From Lysinibacillus sp. BPa_S21 (GTDB taxonomy: Bacteria > Bacillota > Bacilli > Bacillales_A > Planococcaceae): 64,000 nt of DNA. The stretch's first letter is position 1, and the number at the start of each line of letters is the position of its first letter. Positions 17,629-27,345 of the stretch are shown here, in pieces. The position numbers and the translations under genes are program-made. Location: assembly GCF_023337795.1 (NCBI RefSeq), contig NZ_JALIRS010000016.1, positions 1 through 64,000 on the forward strand, read 5' to 3'. The notes under the pieces are model-generated. The model did not search any database. It was not told where the DNA came from and saw nothing but the letters and a program-made list of their open reading frames with translations.

Positions 17629-17664
17629 AGAGGATCTTGTCTTTAGTGTTGGACAAGATCCTCT
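17629..17664 (+). repeat. Inverted repeat after the EAL gene
   Basis: AGAGGATCTTGTC pairs perfectly with GACAAGATCCTCT over a 10-base loop. There is no T tail, so termination is doubtful; it may protect the 3' end of the messenger. Confidence 0.55.
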
Positions 17665-17865
17665 AAGCATTTATGGTTATGGCTATGTCAGTGAGTTTGA
17701 ACTACTCAATCCAGAAAGAAGAGAACCGAAAAGCTCGATAAAACACCTGAACATTGGTATCCTGTTAATTAGTAGATTATTCAGATTTATTTTGTTTAAA
17801 CGGTGATAATCCTTTAGCGCGAGTTAGCAAAGGAAGTCAGTAAATTTATTTAAGGAGATTATAAA

Positions 17866-18711
17866 ATGGTCCATTTCTATTTATCTGATTTGTTAAAGCG
17901 TTGCCATTATAATTTGGATAAAACATTACTTATTCGACATTCGCTAAAAAATGAGCGTTTTATCTATGCGTACCGCGATGGATTTTTACGTGAATATACG
18001 CAAAACCAATCGCCTCATTTTTTCGATAACTATGATCACGTCATTGTTTTTTCCGCTGATGAAGGGACGACATCGAAATATTTAACATCGTATGAGGTTA
18101 GACATGGTGAGAAACCAAATATTTCCTCAAATTGTTCGCCCTATTTACTAGAGCCTTATAAAGGGCAAATCATGCATCCCCTATTCGATATTCCAAATGA
18201 TCCTTTACGTACATATGAAAATAAATTATATATTGAATGGGGCAAAGCAGCTGTAAGATGGTATCAAAAATCCACAAACGATAAAATCATTACACAACTA
18301 GTTAATACGAGTCAATTTGTCTTTCCTGGTTACGAAAACGTCCTCTTAACATTTCAGAAATTAAAAGAAATCATCGATAATTCTCAAGCATATGCAGATT
18401 GGCACATTGCTTTAAGCGCAATCAATGCCATTTACGCAATTACAGACCGTTCTAACGGTAAAATATATATCGGATCCTCGTACAATAAAAGCGGTTTACT
18501 TGGGCGTTGGTCAGATTATGCTACAACCATCCATGGAGGCAATGAAGCGTTTAAGCAGTTACTGGCGCAAAACACAACAGCAAATTTACAGTTCCAATAT
18601 ACAATTTTAAAAGTGCTACCAAAAGATATAACAGCATTAGAAGCGATTGAAATTGAAAACAACTATAAACGAAAACTACAAACCATCCCTTTTGGCTATA
18701 ACTGCAATTAA
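17866..18711 (+). CDS. GIY-YIG domain protein
   Basis: 281 residues. The C-terminal part (about 185-281) is a GIY-YIG nuclease fold: AIYAIT...KIYIGSS, Arg in LLGRWSDY, and Glu with Asn at the end (ENNYKRKL...GYNCN). The N-terminal 180 residues, rich in aromatic residues, are not recognised and may be the DNA-binding or target-recognition part. Such free-standing proteins are found in restriction, homing and repair settings. TAAGGAG precedes the ATG. No methylase, intron or transposase is nearby, so its role is open. Confidence 0.75.
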   Translation: MVHFYLSDLLKRCHYNLDKTLLIRHSLKNERFIYAYRDGFLREYTQNQSPHFFDNYDHVIVFSADEGTTSKYLTSYEVRHGEKPNISSNCSPYLLEPYKGQIMHPLFDIPNDPLRTYENKLYIEWGKAAVRWYQKSTNDKIITQLVNTSQFVFPGYENVLLTFQKLKEIIDNSQAYADWHIALSAINAIYAITDRSNGKIYIGSSYNKSGLLGRWSDYATTIHGGNEAFKQLLAQNTTANLQFQYTILKVLPKDITALEAIEIENNYKRKLQTIPFGYNCN

Positions 18712-18879
18712 ACGAGAGTAGTTCTAGAATCAATTGGTGAAAAATCTTATATAAATTGAAGTGAACCCTTAATTTGAAGTAATTCGTTTCATACAGTATA
18801 AAGATAATTTTCTGATATTTCCCAAAAAATAATTGAAATTAGGTAACGGCTTTGCTAAAGTTATATAAAATATAAATTG

Positions 18880-19114
18880 ATGATGTGGCCAAGTAAGAAA
18901 TGTGAAACAGAGAATATAGCAATTGCTGAGAGCTATATCACCGCTTCTTATCTGAAACCTACCACGGAGATGTTATGCAAACATAACCGAGTCGTTTTTC
19001 GTTACAAAACGTTTAGAGAGTTTTAAGATGTTCTTAAAACTAAATTCAAGGTGGTACCACGTTTATCCGGCACAAAGACGTCCTTATTTGGAGGACAGCT
19101 TTGTGCTTTTTATT
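18880..19114 (+). promoter_or_regulatory. T-box riboswitch of proS
   Basis: The T-box core AAGGTGGTACCACG is at 19048-19061. The terminator GCACAAAG/CTTTGTGC, with an inner GTCCT/AGGAC stem and a T run, spans 19070-19114. Stem I lies upstream and includes GAAACCTACC, where CCT (18958-18960) would be a proline specifier codon, consistent with the gene. Uncharged tRNA-Pro would stabilise the antiterminator and switch proS on. Confidence 0.9.
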
Positions 19115-19145
19115 TTATTCAACTTGCAGAAACGGAGGAGAAAAC

Positions 19146-20582
19146 ATGACAACACAACAAAACGATTTTTCAAAATGGTACATTGAAACAATACAAAAGG
19201 CAGATTTAATGGATTATACACCCGTTCGTGGCTGTATCGCATTTAAACCAGATGGCTATGAAATTTGGGAACGTATTCAGGAAGAGATGGATCGTCGTTT
19301 TAAAGAAACAGGTCACCGCAACGCTTATTTTCCTATGCTAATTCCTGAATCGTTCTTCCAAAAAGAAAAAGACCATATCGAAGGTTTCTCACCTGAGCTT
19401 CCTTGGGTAACGGAGGCAGCAGGCGAAAAATTAGAAGAACGTTTAGCCCTTCGTCCAACCTCTGAAACAATGATTGGTCATTTATATTCGAATTGGATCA
19501 ATAGTTATCGTGATTTACCCGTCTTAATCAATCAATGGGCAAATGTTTTCCGCTGGGAAAAGAAAACACTTCCGTTCATTCGAACATCTGAATTTTTGTG
19601 GCAGGAGGGCCATACTGCACATATTGATGAAGAAGATGCACGTAAAGAAACTATGCAAATGTTAAATATTTATAAAGAAGTAGTAGAGGGCTTACTTGCC
19701 ATTCCTGTCTACGATGGACAAAAAACACCCTCAGAACGTTTTGCAGGTGCAGTTGATACATTTTCAATTGAAGCAATGATGAAAAACGGAAAAGCCGTGC
19801 AAGCTGGTACCTCTCACTATCTAGGGACAAAGTTTGCTGAAGCCTTTGATATTAAATATTTAAATAAAGCCAACCAGCATGAATATGTACACACAACATC
19901 CTGGGGGACTTCTACTCGTTTAATTGGTTCTGTTATTATGGTTCATGGTGATGAACAGGGGCTTATTTTACCACCGCGAATTGCACCAACCCAGGTTGTC
20001 TTAATACCAGTTGGTCCATGGAAAAAGAACCCTCTAATTATGGAGAAACTAGATGACATCTTCGCAGCTCTTAAGAAGAAGGGAGTTCGAGTACGTCTTG
20101 ATGATTCCGATCAATCACCAGGCTTCAAATTTAATGAGTGGGAATTAAAAGGGGTACCAGTTCGGATTGAATTAGGACCACGTGACTTAGAGAAAAACCA
20201 AGCATTGTTAAAAGCTCGAGATGAAGAGGATAAGCAATCCATTGACCTAAATGACATTGTTTCAGCAATTGAGGTAGAACTAACAACGATGCAAAGTCGT
20301 TTATTTGAAAAAGCACGTAAATTCCGTGAAGAAAACGCCCATACAACTATCGATACATTGAAGGATTTACAGCAGCATATTAACACATCCAAGGAAAATG
20401 GATCGATTCCGGGCTGGATTCTTGCTGGCTGGTGCGGAGATGATGCATGCGAGGAAAAAGTGAAAGAAGAGACAAAATATACTTCCCGTAACATTCCGTT
20501 TAATCCACCAACTACGAAATCTACTTGTATTTGCTGCGGAAATGAGGCAAAGCATACAGTTTGGTTTGCCCAAGCATATTAA
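19146..20582 (+). CDS. proS: Prolyl-tRNA synthetase, type 3
   Basis: 478 residues, the short archaeal/eukaryote-like ProRS without the editing insertion (bacterial type is about 565). It charges tRNA-Pro. Class II motifs are present: motif 2 region FRWEKKTLPFIRTSEFLWQE (20 residues) and motif 3 with GTSTRLIG. The C-terminal zinc-binding domain shows CGDDACEE and CICCGNEA cysteines before the conserved aromatic terminus. GGAGGAG lies before the ATG at 19146; an earlier in-frame start would fall inside the T-box terminator and is rejected. Regulated by the T-box. Confidence 0.96.
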   Translation: MTTQQNDFSKWYIETIQKADLMDYTPVRGCIAFKPDGYEIWERIQEEMDRRFKETGHRNAYFPMLIPESFFQKEKDHIEGFSPELPWVTEAAGEKLEERLALRPTSETMIGHLYSNWINSYRDLPVLINQWANVFRWEKKTLPFIRTSEFLWQEGHTAHIDEEDARKETMQMLNIYKEVVEGLLAIPVYDGQKTPSERFAGAVDTFSIEAMMKNGKAVQAGTSHYLGTKFAEAFDIKYLNKANQHEYVHTTSWGTSTRLIGSVIMVHGDEQGLILPPRIAPTQVVLIPVGPWKKNPLIMEKLDDIFAALKKKGVRVRLDDSDQSPGFKFNEWELKGVPVRIELGPRDLEKNQALLKARDEEDKQSIDLNDIVSAIEVELTTMQSRLFEKARKFREENAHTTIDTLKDLQQHINTSKENGSIPGWILAGWCGDDACEEKVKEETKYTSRNIPFNPPTTKSTCICCGNEAKHTVWFAQAY

Positions 20583-21129
20583 GTTGTCAAATTTCGCTTT
20601 CATTCGCTAGTATTAAGCTTTTGTAATTTCCATATCGCCAATCCCTATACAGATTATCTGTGACAGCTGTTGTGCTATTTTACACGAAAGCAAAGCATCA
20701 ACAGCAAATTGTCACTATCCTCGTCGCGAAGGAGATGTCTCAAAAGAGTTTTTCAGACATCTCCTTTTATATTTTTAGACTAGCTTAAAAGGGAATGTTT
20801 GTTCTATAATGGATGTAACTTGAATCTAGGAGATTGTTTTATGACATTGCAGCTTCCAATATAATTCGAGAAAAATCGATTTTCGTTTTAATTTCGTTAC
20901 GGGAAGTATCCCAGTGGTGAATAAATACTGGAACGGACAGGCAAAGGGCATCTTCTATATGAAAATATTCCACATTCAAAGCTTTTGCTCCTTAGCATTG
21001 GGGCAACTAACTCTGGTTTTAAAGTGATGGTTATTTGCTGGATTGATAGCTTTGGTTAAGATGCTTTCAGAATAATGAGGAAACCGTAAAACATGATAAG
21101 GTCAAATAATTAGCAAGGAGACTACAACA
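20583..21129 (+). other. Gap with a terminator and degenerate sequence
   Basis: A terminator at 20730-20768 is the only clear element. TAGGAG followed by ATG at 20840 opens only a six-codon frame, and 20890-21010 can be read as short broken coding-like stretches. This looks like a decayed gene but is too damaged to name. Confidence 0.45.
20730..20768 (+). terminator. Intrinsic terminator
   Basis: AGGAGATGTCT pairs perfectly with AGACATCTCCT, followed by TTTT. Confidence 0.85.
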
Positions 21130-22434
21130 ATGACAAATGATACTTTACAATTATCCCAGAAATGGCGAGATGAGGGGTTACGTTATGCAAGTGAAATTAA
21201 TGCCTACGTGCGCAAAGGAATAGAAAGCAACTGGGAGGCACCAGGAGAGGAGCCGTCTGAAGATTCACGTGGACAATTTGCTTCACAAGTGTATAAGATT
21301 ATTAAACAGGCGAATAGAACAAAGGAACTGGAAACTCTCCGTGAACAGTTTCCAGCTGCTTCATGGCCATTTCAGGAAACGCACAGCCAACTGATGCGAG
21401 CTGTTTATCCAATTGGGTTTCTACGTGATGGTGCATTACTTGTTGCAGCGCAAAATGAAGATTTATCACGCACTGTCTATGTGATGGATAAACAGGAAGC
21501 AAAGCGTATTAAGCATGTACAAGCGGCAAGTTGTTCTGCAGATGGGCGCGACATTGCCTTGATGGATGAGCAAGGAGTTCGTATCGTACGAGAACCTGAT
21601 CGAGAGTTGAATGGCACGCTACTGGCTACATACAAATGGGCGACAATCATCGACCAATTGCGCGAAAAATACCCCGATGTTGAGACCTTTCAGCCAGAAA
21701 ACTATCGAAACGCAGATGTCATTCCATTCGCTGATGGCACGAAGTTGTTGGTGGTGTCGCATGACGGTATCTATTTGATTGAGAATACAGATGCCATCTT
21801 ATTGTACCCGACAGTTCAAAATATACGAGAGTGGGCAAGGCAAGATGATGAATTGACAGCAAGTTTAGCGATGCCACATGGAGCTGTTTCGCGAAGCGGC
21901 AGATGGCTGGCTTATGGAAGTCAAGACAGCGAGCACTTGTTGATAGATTTAGAAAATTATGTTAAGCATTCGTTTGAACCGATGTCGAGTTATCCTCATT
22001 ACAGCTTGTTCAGTGCCAATGAAGAGCATGTTTGGTTCAATGCATGTCATTTTTACAATGGAAGTACGCTAGGTATTTCACTCCATGATCTTGAACCGGA
22101 CAATAATGAAGAACCCCTTTCAATAGATGATAATATGCGTGTATATGCCGGTGTTGCAGTGCAAGGGGGCAACATCATGGGTGATGCATATGGTTATTTA
22201 CGAATGATTGATTTGGAGGGGAATGAACTTTGGCGTTACTTCGTATCTGGGACAATCAGTGGTATGGCATTAAACGATGACGAGACAATATTACTTGTAG
22301 GTACATACAATGGAATACTACATGTACTTGATTTGACTAGTACAGAGCCAAGTCCGTATGAGATTAGCACAAGTTCAATATGTGAATCGTATCGCTGGAT
22401 CTTCTGGGATGCCCAGCAACCACTGTACTGGTAG
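21130..22434 (+). CDS. Beta-propeller-like protein of unknown function
   Basis: 434 residues, soluble. From about residue 90 it shows repeated short strands ending in patterns such as SADGRDIALMDEQG, SRSGRWLAYGSQD, SANEEHVWF and NDDETILLVGTYNGILHVLD, which resemble the blades of WD40/PQQ-like propellers. The N-terminal 90 residues are helical. AAGGAG precedes the ATG. It begins an accessory cluster with SMI1, Imm51 and WGR proteins, where scaffolding or immunity-type roles are common. The exact function is not inferable. Confidence 0.65.
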   Translation: MTNDTLQLSQKWRDEGLRYASEINAYVRKGIESNWEAPGEEPSEDSRGQFASQVYKIIKQANRTKELETLREQFPAASWPFQETHSQLMRAVYPIGFLRDGALLVAAQNEDLSRTVYVMDKQEAKRIKHVQAASCSADGRDIALMDEQGVRIVREPDRELNGTLLATYKWATIIDQLREKYPDVETFQPENYRNADVIPFADGTKLLVVSHDGIYLIENTDAILLYPTVQNIREWARQDDELTASLAMPHGAVSRSGRWLAYGSQDSEHLLIDLENYVKHSFEPMSSYPHYSLFSANEEHVWFNACHFYNGSTLGISLHDLEPDNNEEPLSIDDNMRVYAGVAVQGGNIMGDAYGYLRMIDLEGNELWRYFVSGTISGMALNDDETILLVGTYNGILHVLDLTSTEPSPYEISTSSICESYRWIFWDAQQPLYW

Positions 22435-22896
22435 TTTAATGGGCAAAATCGATGAAACTATAAGGTTCTTATTATCAAAATCATATGTATTTGAAATGAC
22501 AGATACTACGAATACTCAATATCAACTAGTTATGACATTGAAACTCACTTACAGCTAACGATACACTTTGGAGCTTTAGATCGAATAAGAACGTATGTTT
22601 ATTGTTTGGTTTGGAGTATATTGTAATTTTTTTAATATCTACGGAAGTGAAAGTATATTTTATCCGATCGGCAACACAACAATAGCTTATGAAAATATAG
22701 AAAAAATTTGTAAAACGTTTTTATCTGCCTTTTATGAAAGAATTGATTGACTTATCAGGATGTTCTTTAAAGGAAGGAAAAGAGTTAATTGATTTTGTGA
22801 TTCATGAAGAAGGCACTATTTGTTAGCAAAACATCAAAAGAGATAACAAGATACTTGTTTAGCTGATTTACAAGGTGATTGAGAGGGAGTGGGATT
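22435..22896 (+). other. Gap with gene fragments
   Basis: Around 22640-22830, broken frames read as protein-like pieces (for example FYPIGNTTIAYENIEKIC in one frame and MKELIDLSGCSLKEGKELID in another). This suggests a frameshifted remnant of a small gene. No intact gene is present. Confidence 0.4.
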
Positions 22897-24561
22897 ATGC
22901 AAAAAAAATTATTGAATATGTTAGAAAAATGGTATGAGGAAAGTCAACATGACAAAATTGTAGACGCGATTGAACAATTGTCTAAGTCAGAGCGAGATTA
23001 CGAAATAGTAGGTCATTATGGTCGTGCTCTTAATAATTTGGGGCGTTATCATGAAGCGTTATCCCAGTTATGTACAGTTAAAAAACAGGGGGAACAAGAA
23101 GCGGATTGGCATTGGCGTGTTGGCTATGCTTATTTCCATATCCAAGAATGGCAAGAAGCACTGGCTGCATTTGAAAAAGCGAACGTATTACAGTTTGATA
23201 CTAAAACTGAAGAGTATATAGTATCCTGTCGGAATATTATGAAAAAGTCAATAGAAGCACTAGATGATATCAAACTTGTCTCTTTTCATGAACGTGATTT
23301 CAGTCAATTTTGGGAAAAAAGTGATTATGCGGATAAAAATTATGTAGAAGTATTCCCCACTACTGAAATGATTGCTTCTATAGAAGAGGAACTTGGTTAT
23401 AAATTGCCAGCAGATTATATTTGGTTTATGCAACAACAGAACGGCGGAATACCAGTAAACACTTGTTTTCCAACGGCTATGCCGACTTCATGGGCAGAAG
23501 ATCATGTGGCGATTACGGGGATTATGGGCGTTGGTCGCGAAAAGACTTACAGCTTGTGTGGCAGTTTGGGAAGCAGTTTTATGTTGGAAGAATGGGGCTA
23601 CCCAAATATTGGCGTTGTCATAGCCGATTGCCCGTCAGCAGGTCATGATGTCATTATGCTTGATTATCGTGCATGTGGTGCAGATGGTGAACCTGCTGTT
23701 GTACATGTAGACCAAGAGGCAGGTTACTATATTACTTTCCTTGCGCCGAACTTTGCGACTTTTATTGTTGGTTTGGTGAATGAAGAAGTATTCGATACAT
23801 CTGAACAAGATAAACTTGACGATTTGGATATGGTGAAACATGTACCATTCTCTCCTTTGTTACAGTCGTTATGTGAGAAAGTTGGAGAGGGAAATCGGAT
23901 AGAAGCAGTTATTCGAGGTATTTGTACGCAAATTGTAGAGGACAAAGGCTATTTTGCTTTACATGCAGACGAGATATCCATGCTGATGTATGATATCCAA
24001 TTTTGGTTGTACACTGGTGCTAATTCGAAGGTGACGCGAGCTCAATATTTAGCAGATTACAAGAATATCATTGCACTTGCACAAGGTTTCAGTACAGGAG
24101 GATATGCCCCAGACTTTGTTTCAAGTTGGTTAAATGAACGCATAGAGCAGGGGGAAATTGTAAGTCAAGGAGGGATATTAAGCTTTACAGCGGATAAGAT
24201 AGATAGTTTACAAGCTAAAATGGTGAAAGAAGAACTAAAACCTTTTAGTTGGCTAGAACATGATAATGGAAATATTTCGTTACTGTTAGAAGTAGGTATT
24301 TATAAACAGGAGTTGTTTGAAACACGGGCAGACGAAGGTTTCCAAGGAAACGGCTACGATTGGTGCTCGCTTGCGGATGTGTATTTGCAAGAGAGGTTTC
24401 CAGAGCTAGAAGGCATTTTGCGTTTCGACCCAGAAGCAGATATGTTTTGTGCAAATGCCAATGAAAAGGACGCATTGTTGCGATTCGCTGTTGGATTTAA
24501 ACAAGCGTGTGAAAATGATGAAAAGATACATGATTTATTTTCTAGGGCGATATTGGATTAA
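22897..24561 (+). CDS. TPR - SMI1/KNR4 - Imm51 multi-domain immunity-type protein
   Basis: 554 residues. TPR-like helices lie at about 35-110 (HYGRALNNLGRYHEALSQL, YAYFHIQEWQEALAAFEKA). An SMI1/KNR4 domain follows at about 150-300 (EEELGYKLPADYIWFMQQQN, ...GYYITFLAPNFATFI). After a helical linker, the C-terminal 100 residues resemble Imm51 (SLLLEVGIYKQELFETRADE, GNGYDWCSLADVYL). SMI1 and Imm51 are immunity families of polymorphic toxin systems, so this looks like a fused protector against more than one toxin; no toxin gene is seen here. GAGGGAG before the ATG at 22897 sets the start. Confidence 0.75.
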   Translation: MQKKLLNMLEKWYEESQHDKIVDAIEQLSKSERDYEIVGHYGRALNNLGRYHEALSQLCTVKKQGEQEADWHWRVGYAYFHIQEWQEALAAFEKANVLQFDTKTEEYIVSCRNIMKKSIEALDDIKLVSFHERDFSQFWEKSDYADKNYVEVFPTTEMIASIEEELGYKLPADYIWFMQQQNGGIPVNTCFPTAMPTSWAEDHVAITGIMGVGREKTYSLCGSLGSSFMLEEWGYPNIGVVIADCPSAGHDVIMLDYRACGADGEPAVVHVDQEAGYYITFLAPNFATFIVGLVNEEVFDTSEQDKLDDLDMVKHVPFSPLLQSLCEKVGEGNRIEAVIRGICTQIVEDKGYFALHADEISMLMYDIQFWLYTGANSKVTRAQYLADYKNIIALAQGFSTGGYAPDFVSSWLNERIEQGEIVSQGGILSFTADKIDSLQAKMVKEELKPFSWLEHDNGNISLLLEVGIYKQELFETRADEGFQGNGYDWCSLADVYLQERFPELEGILRFDPEADMFCANANEKDALLRFAVGFKQACENDEKIHDLFSRAILD

Positions 24562-24710
24562 TGGATATTGAAGACGCATTAAGAGAACGTGAATGGTAGT
24601 GAGTTATGTTTAAAACATCTGTTACGATGCTACCCAATATTCTATATTATAAAGGCTTTTAAAGAGGGAATTTTTACAAATTAGAAACTCAAGATAAAGG
24701 GGAATGAATT

Positions 24711-25121
24711 ATGCAAGATATTCGACCAACGTCACGCTGGCGCTACGCTAAAAGAAAAGAAGAGGAAGAATTTACTGCTGGATTGATTGAGAAAGATGAC
24801 TGTATTTACGCGGAATTGTTTCCAGATAGTTTTATTCATCAGACGGAAATGGTGCTAGAGCAGTATGCAGCATCTATTGCGAAACTGCCAAATCACCCAG
24901 ATAGCTATCCTGCAATTATGAAATCTATTGAAACGGCGGTACTTGCCCTAAATGAGATTAATGAAGTAGGTGGAGGCGGATTAATTGAAACTGGAGAACG
25001 AGAGGAACTTTGCGACTATTTTGACCAAGTGCTGATTCAGTATGGACTTGATATTGATGACCTTACTAAAAGTCAGAATCTTGGACGTTATGAGTTAACA
25101 GATGTTTGGCGTGAGTGGTAA
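24711..25121 (+). CDS. DUF5713-like protein
   Basis: 136 residues, acidic and helical. The stretch AVLALNEINEVGGGGLIETG followed by EREELCDYFDQVL and a WREW terminus resembles the DUF5713 family as I remember it, but the match is from memory. AAAGGGG precedes the ATG. Between the preceding gene and this one sits a 13-codon orphan start (ATG overlapping the 24561 stop) that looks like the head of a lost gene. Function unknown; the neighbourhood suggests immunity or accessory roles. Confidence 0.6.
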   Translation: MQDIRPTSRWRYAKRKEEEEFTAGLIEKDDCIYAELFPDSFIHQTEMVLEQYAASIAKLPNHPDSYPAIMKSIETAVLALNEINEVGGGGLIETGEREELCDYFDQVLIQYGLDIDDLTKSQNLGRYELTDVWREW

Positions 25122-25137
25122 GTAGAGGGAGGTGTTC

Positions 25138-25550
25138 CTTTTGCTTGAATTGACGAGTGCAGTATGGGGAAATCTGACAGGATCAAAAGGCTCCGGAGAG
25201 AATGTACCAGCGTTCAGCGATTGAAGCAAGCATACGACCAAGAAACAGTTGATGCGCTTTTTGAAGACTATTTGTTTCATCAAAAACCATTTATACAGTT
25301 ACCTATGCGGCTGTTTCTTATTTGATGCAGATAGCTTGTTCAACGAACTATCCCGAAGTGCAACATCATTTGTTTATTATCTGCGGTATTATTGAAGCGA
25401 GTCGCGGTGATAGTGGCTTTCCGACAGCTTAAAAAATAACTTGACGAACATATCGGAGTAGATATTTACAATAGCTATATTGAGGCAATATGTGAGATGG
25501 CGTTATTAGGAAAAGATGTGCGTACCTACTCAAACTACTTTGGATGATAA
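25138..25550 (+). pseudogene. Frameshifted accessory gene (several breaks)
   Basis: GGGAGG and a TTG at 25141 start a reading (LLELTSAVWGNLTGSKGS) that stops at once. The protein continues in other frames: QRLKQAYDQETVDALFEDYL, then TYAAVSYLMQIACSTNYPEV to IICGIIEASRGDSGF, then LDEHIGVDIYNSYIEAICEM. At least three frame changes are needed, so the gene is dead or the assembly has errors. No family name is claimed. Confidence 0.8.
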
Positions 25551-25895
25551 CGTTGAAAAGCGATATGTTCCCGCCGCAGATACAACTTTTGGTCAATACT
25601 TCTTCTATTCATAAAATAACATTTAAACTTGGGAATAATAAGTTAATTGACAACAAGAAATACGAGATGACTCTTTCTTTATCACTTAATGCCTTTGACT
25701 ATGGCATCTATAAATTGCATTAATTTACCAATATGAGGAATATTTCTTAAAGTATCAATTGATAAAGTGTGATTTTAATGATTATGCGCAATTTGGTGAA
25801 TAGATTTAAAAACAGCCTTTCTACAACAAAAGAGTGTGTAAAAAGTATTACGAAAGTTTGAAATAAAGACAACACAGGAATGGATGAACAATTAG
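25551..25895 (+). other. Gap with a further coding fragment
   Basis: A short frame at 25729-25803 (QYEEYFLKYQLIKCDFNDYA...) has codon-like character but no start, and looks like the 3' end of another lost gene. Nothing else is recognised. Confidence 0.45.
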
Positions 25896-26603
25896 ATGAA
25901 AAAAGCTTTTACATATCAAGACGAAAAATCAAATAAATTTTGGACAATTGATTATTTTTGCATGACAATATGTGTTCATTACGGAAAAAATGGAACGATT
26001 GGGAAGTATGATATGAAAGAATTTGAGTCACAAGAAATTTGTGAAAAAGAAGCCCAAAAGTTAATTGCCAGTAAAATAAAAAAAGGTTATCAAGAAAATC
26101 CTACATTTGATTTTGATAATTGTCTTTACTTTGATGTAGGAGAATTTGGTCCACATCCCAAAACGTCACATCCTCGTTTTGTCGCTCATTTCACAGAAGA
26201 ATTTTATTATGATTGTGGTGATGAAGAAGCACCTTTTGGTAGTGATGAAGGGTCTGATACACTTTATGAATTGGAAGAAGTCATAAGAAAGAAGCGCATC
26301 ATTGACTTTGCTACTTTCCCGAAGCATTTAATAGAGAATATATGGGGAATGCATTATATATCAATTGACACATTGGATGAAAAAGCTATACGTGATATGG
26401 CAAAAGAGCATGAAATGGATATGATTCAAAGTGACATGATTACCTATGCAACAGCCTTTGGTCAAATTAAAATTACTGGTAAACTAGATACAACTTTAAA
26501 GAAGAATGCACTTTTAGCATTGAAGCGTCTTGCTATCATGTATTCTGATGGTCAATTAACGGAAACACAGCAAACAATGTATAATGATTTACTTACGTTT
26601 TAA
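25896..26603 (+). CDS. WGR-domain protein
   Basis: 235 residues. The first 65 form a WGR-like domain (KFWTIDYF...VHYGKNGTIGKYDMKEF), a nucleic-acid-associated module also found in PARPs and small bacterial proteins. The remainder, starting with an acidic Tyr/Asp-rich stretch (FYYDCGDEEAPFGSDEGSDT), is not recognised. It is often found in accessory clusters with SMI1-type proteins, as here. The ribosome binding site is poor (GGAATGGATGAACAATTAG). Role unknown. Confidence 0.75.
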   Translation: MKKAFTYQDEKSNKFWTIDYFCMTICVHYGKNGTIGKYDMKEFESQEICEKEAQKLIASKIKKGYQENPTFDFDNCLYFDVGEFGPHPKTSHPRFVAHFTEEFYYDCGDEEAPFGSDEGSDTLYELEEVIRKKRIIDFATFPKHLIENIWGMHYISIDTLDEKAIRDMAKEHEMDMIQSDMITYATAFGQIKITGKLDTTLKKNALLALKRLAIMYSDGQLTETQQTMYNDLLTF

Positions 26604-27345
26604 ATGAAAGTTAACAAGAAATAGACGATCTTGCTTAATATGGGACGGAAATAATAATGATGAAGATTATCAATAATATATGTTAGAGACTCTTAGTATG
26701 GCAGCTGTTGAGGAAATAACAAACGAAGAATTGTTGATGTGTTGCAACCGATTTGTATTCAGATTAGTACGAATTAACAACATCAACCCGACTGTGTTTT
26801 TGACTTTTCTCTATAAAAATTATTATTTGCTCTCACATGCATGATTAGGGAAAGGGAATAGTTTAACCTTCCCTAATCATTTTAGAAAGTATCACTAGAG
26901 CAAGATGTATTCTTTCGCATTACCAGTAATACGGTAATTTTATACGGAAAATTTAGCAAGCAAACTAGATAATACTTTATTGAAATTTGCTCCAAACTTT
27001 GAGACTTGGGCTACAGCACTTTCGTCGCTTTCATATAGATGAGAAGTTATCTTTGCGAAAGCTTTCGGGTTATTAATATTGAACTTAGCTACATGCAATT
27101 CAATCCAACTACTAATAATAATCTAATTCCTGCTTGTCAAAATCAAAAAAATCGAGCTATCAAATGGGGATAAGTGTCAATGAGGCTTAGACTGTTATTG
27201 ATACTTCAAGTACTTAGAGAATCAAAACACAGCACAAATTCCAATGAAAAAGTATTTTATTGTTGGTTTGAAATAAAGTTTGATCATTTTCTACCTAGTA
27301 ATTCTAAAACAATCGTGCACGATAAAGGAATAAGCCTTCATAGGA
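26604..27345 (+). other. Long gap with terminator and degenerate sequence
   Basis: A stretch near 26680-26800 reads as a fragment (ETLSMAAVEEITNEELLMCC), again a remnant. A terminator sits at 26841-26880. From 26881 to 27345 there are only short unsupported frames. Confidence 0.45.
26841..26880 (+). terminator. Intrinsic terminator
   Basis: ATGATTAGGGAAaGG pairs with CCTTCCCTAATCAT (one extra A), with T residues following. Confidence 0.75.

Noticed and set aside
17629..17664. Intrinsic terminator after the EAL gene
   Set aside because: The stem is perfect but no T run follows, so it is listed as an inverted repeat only.
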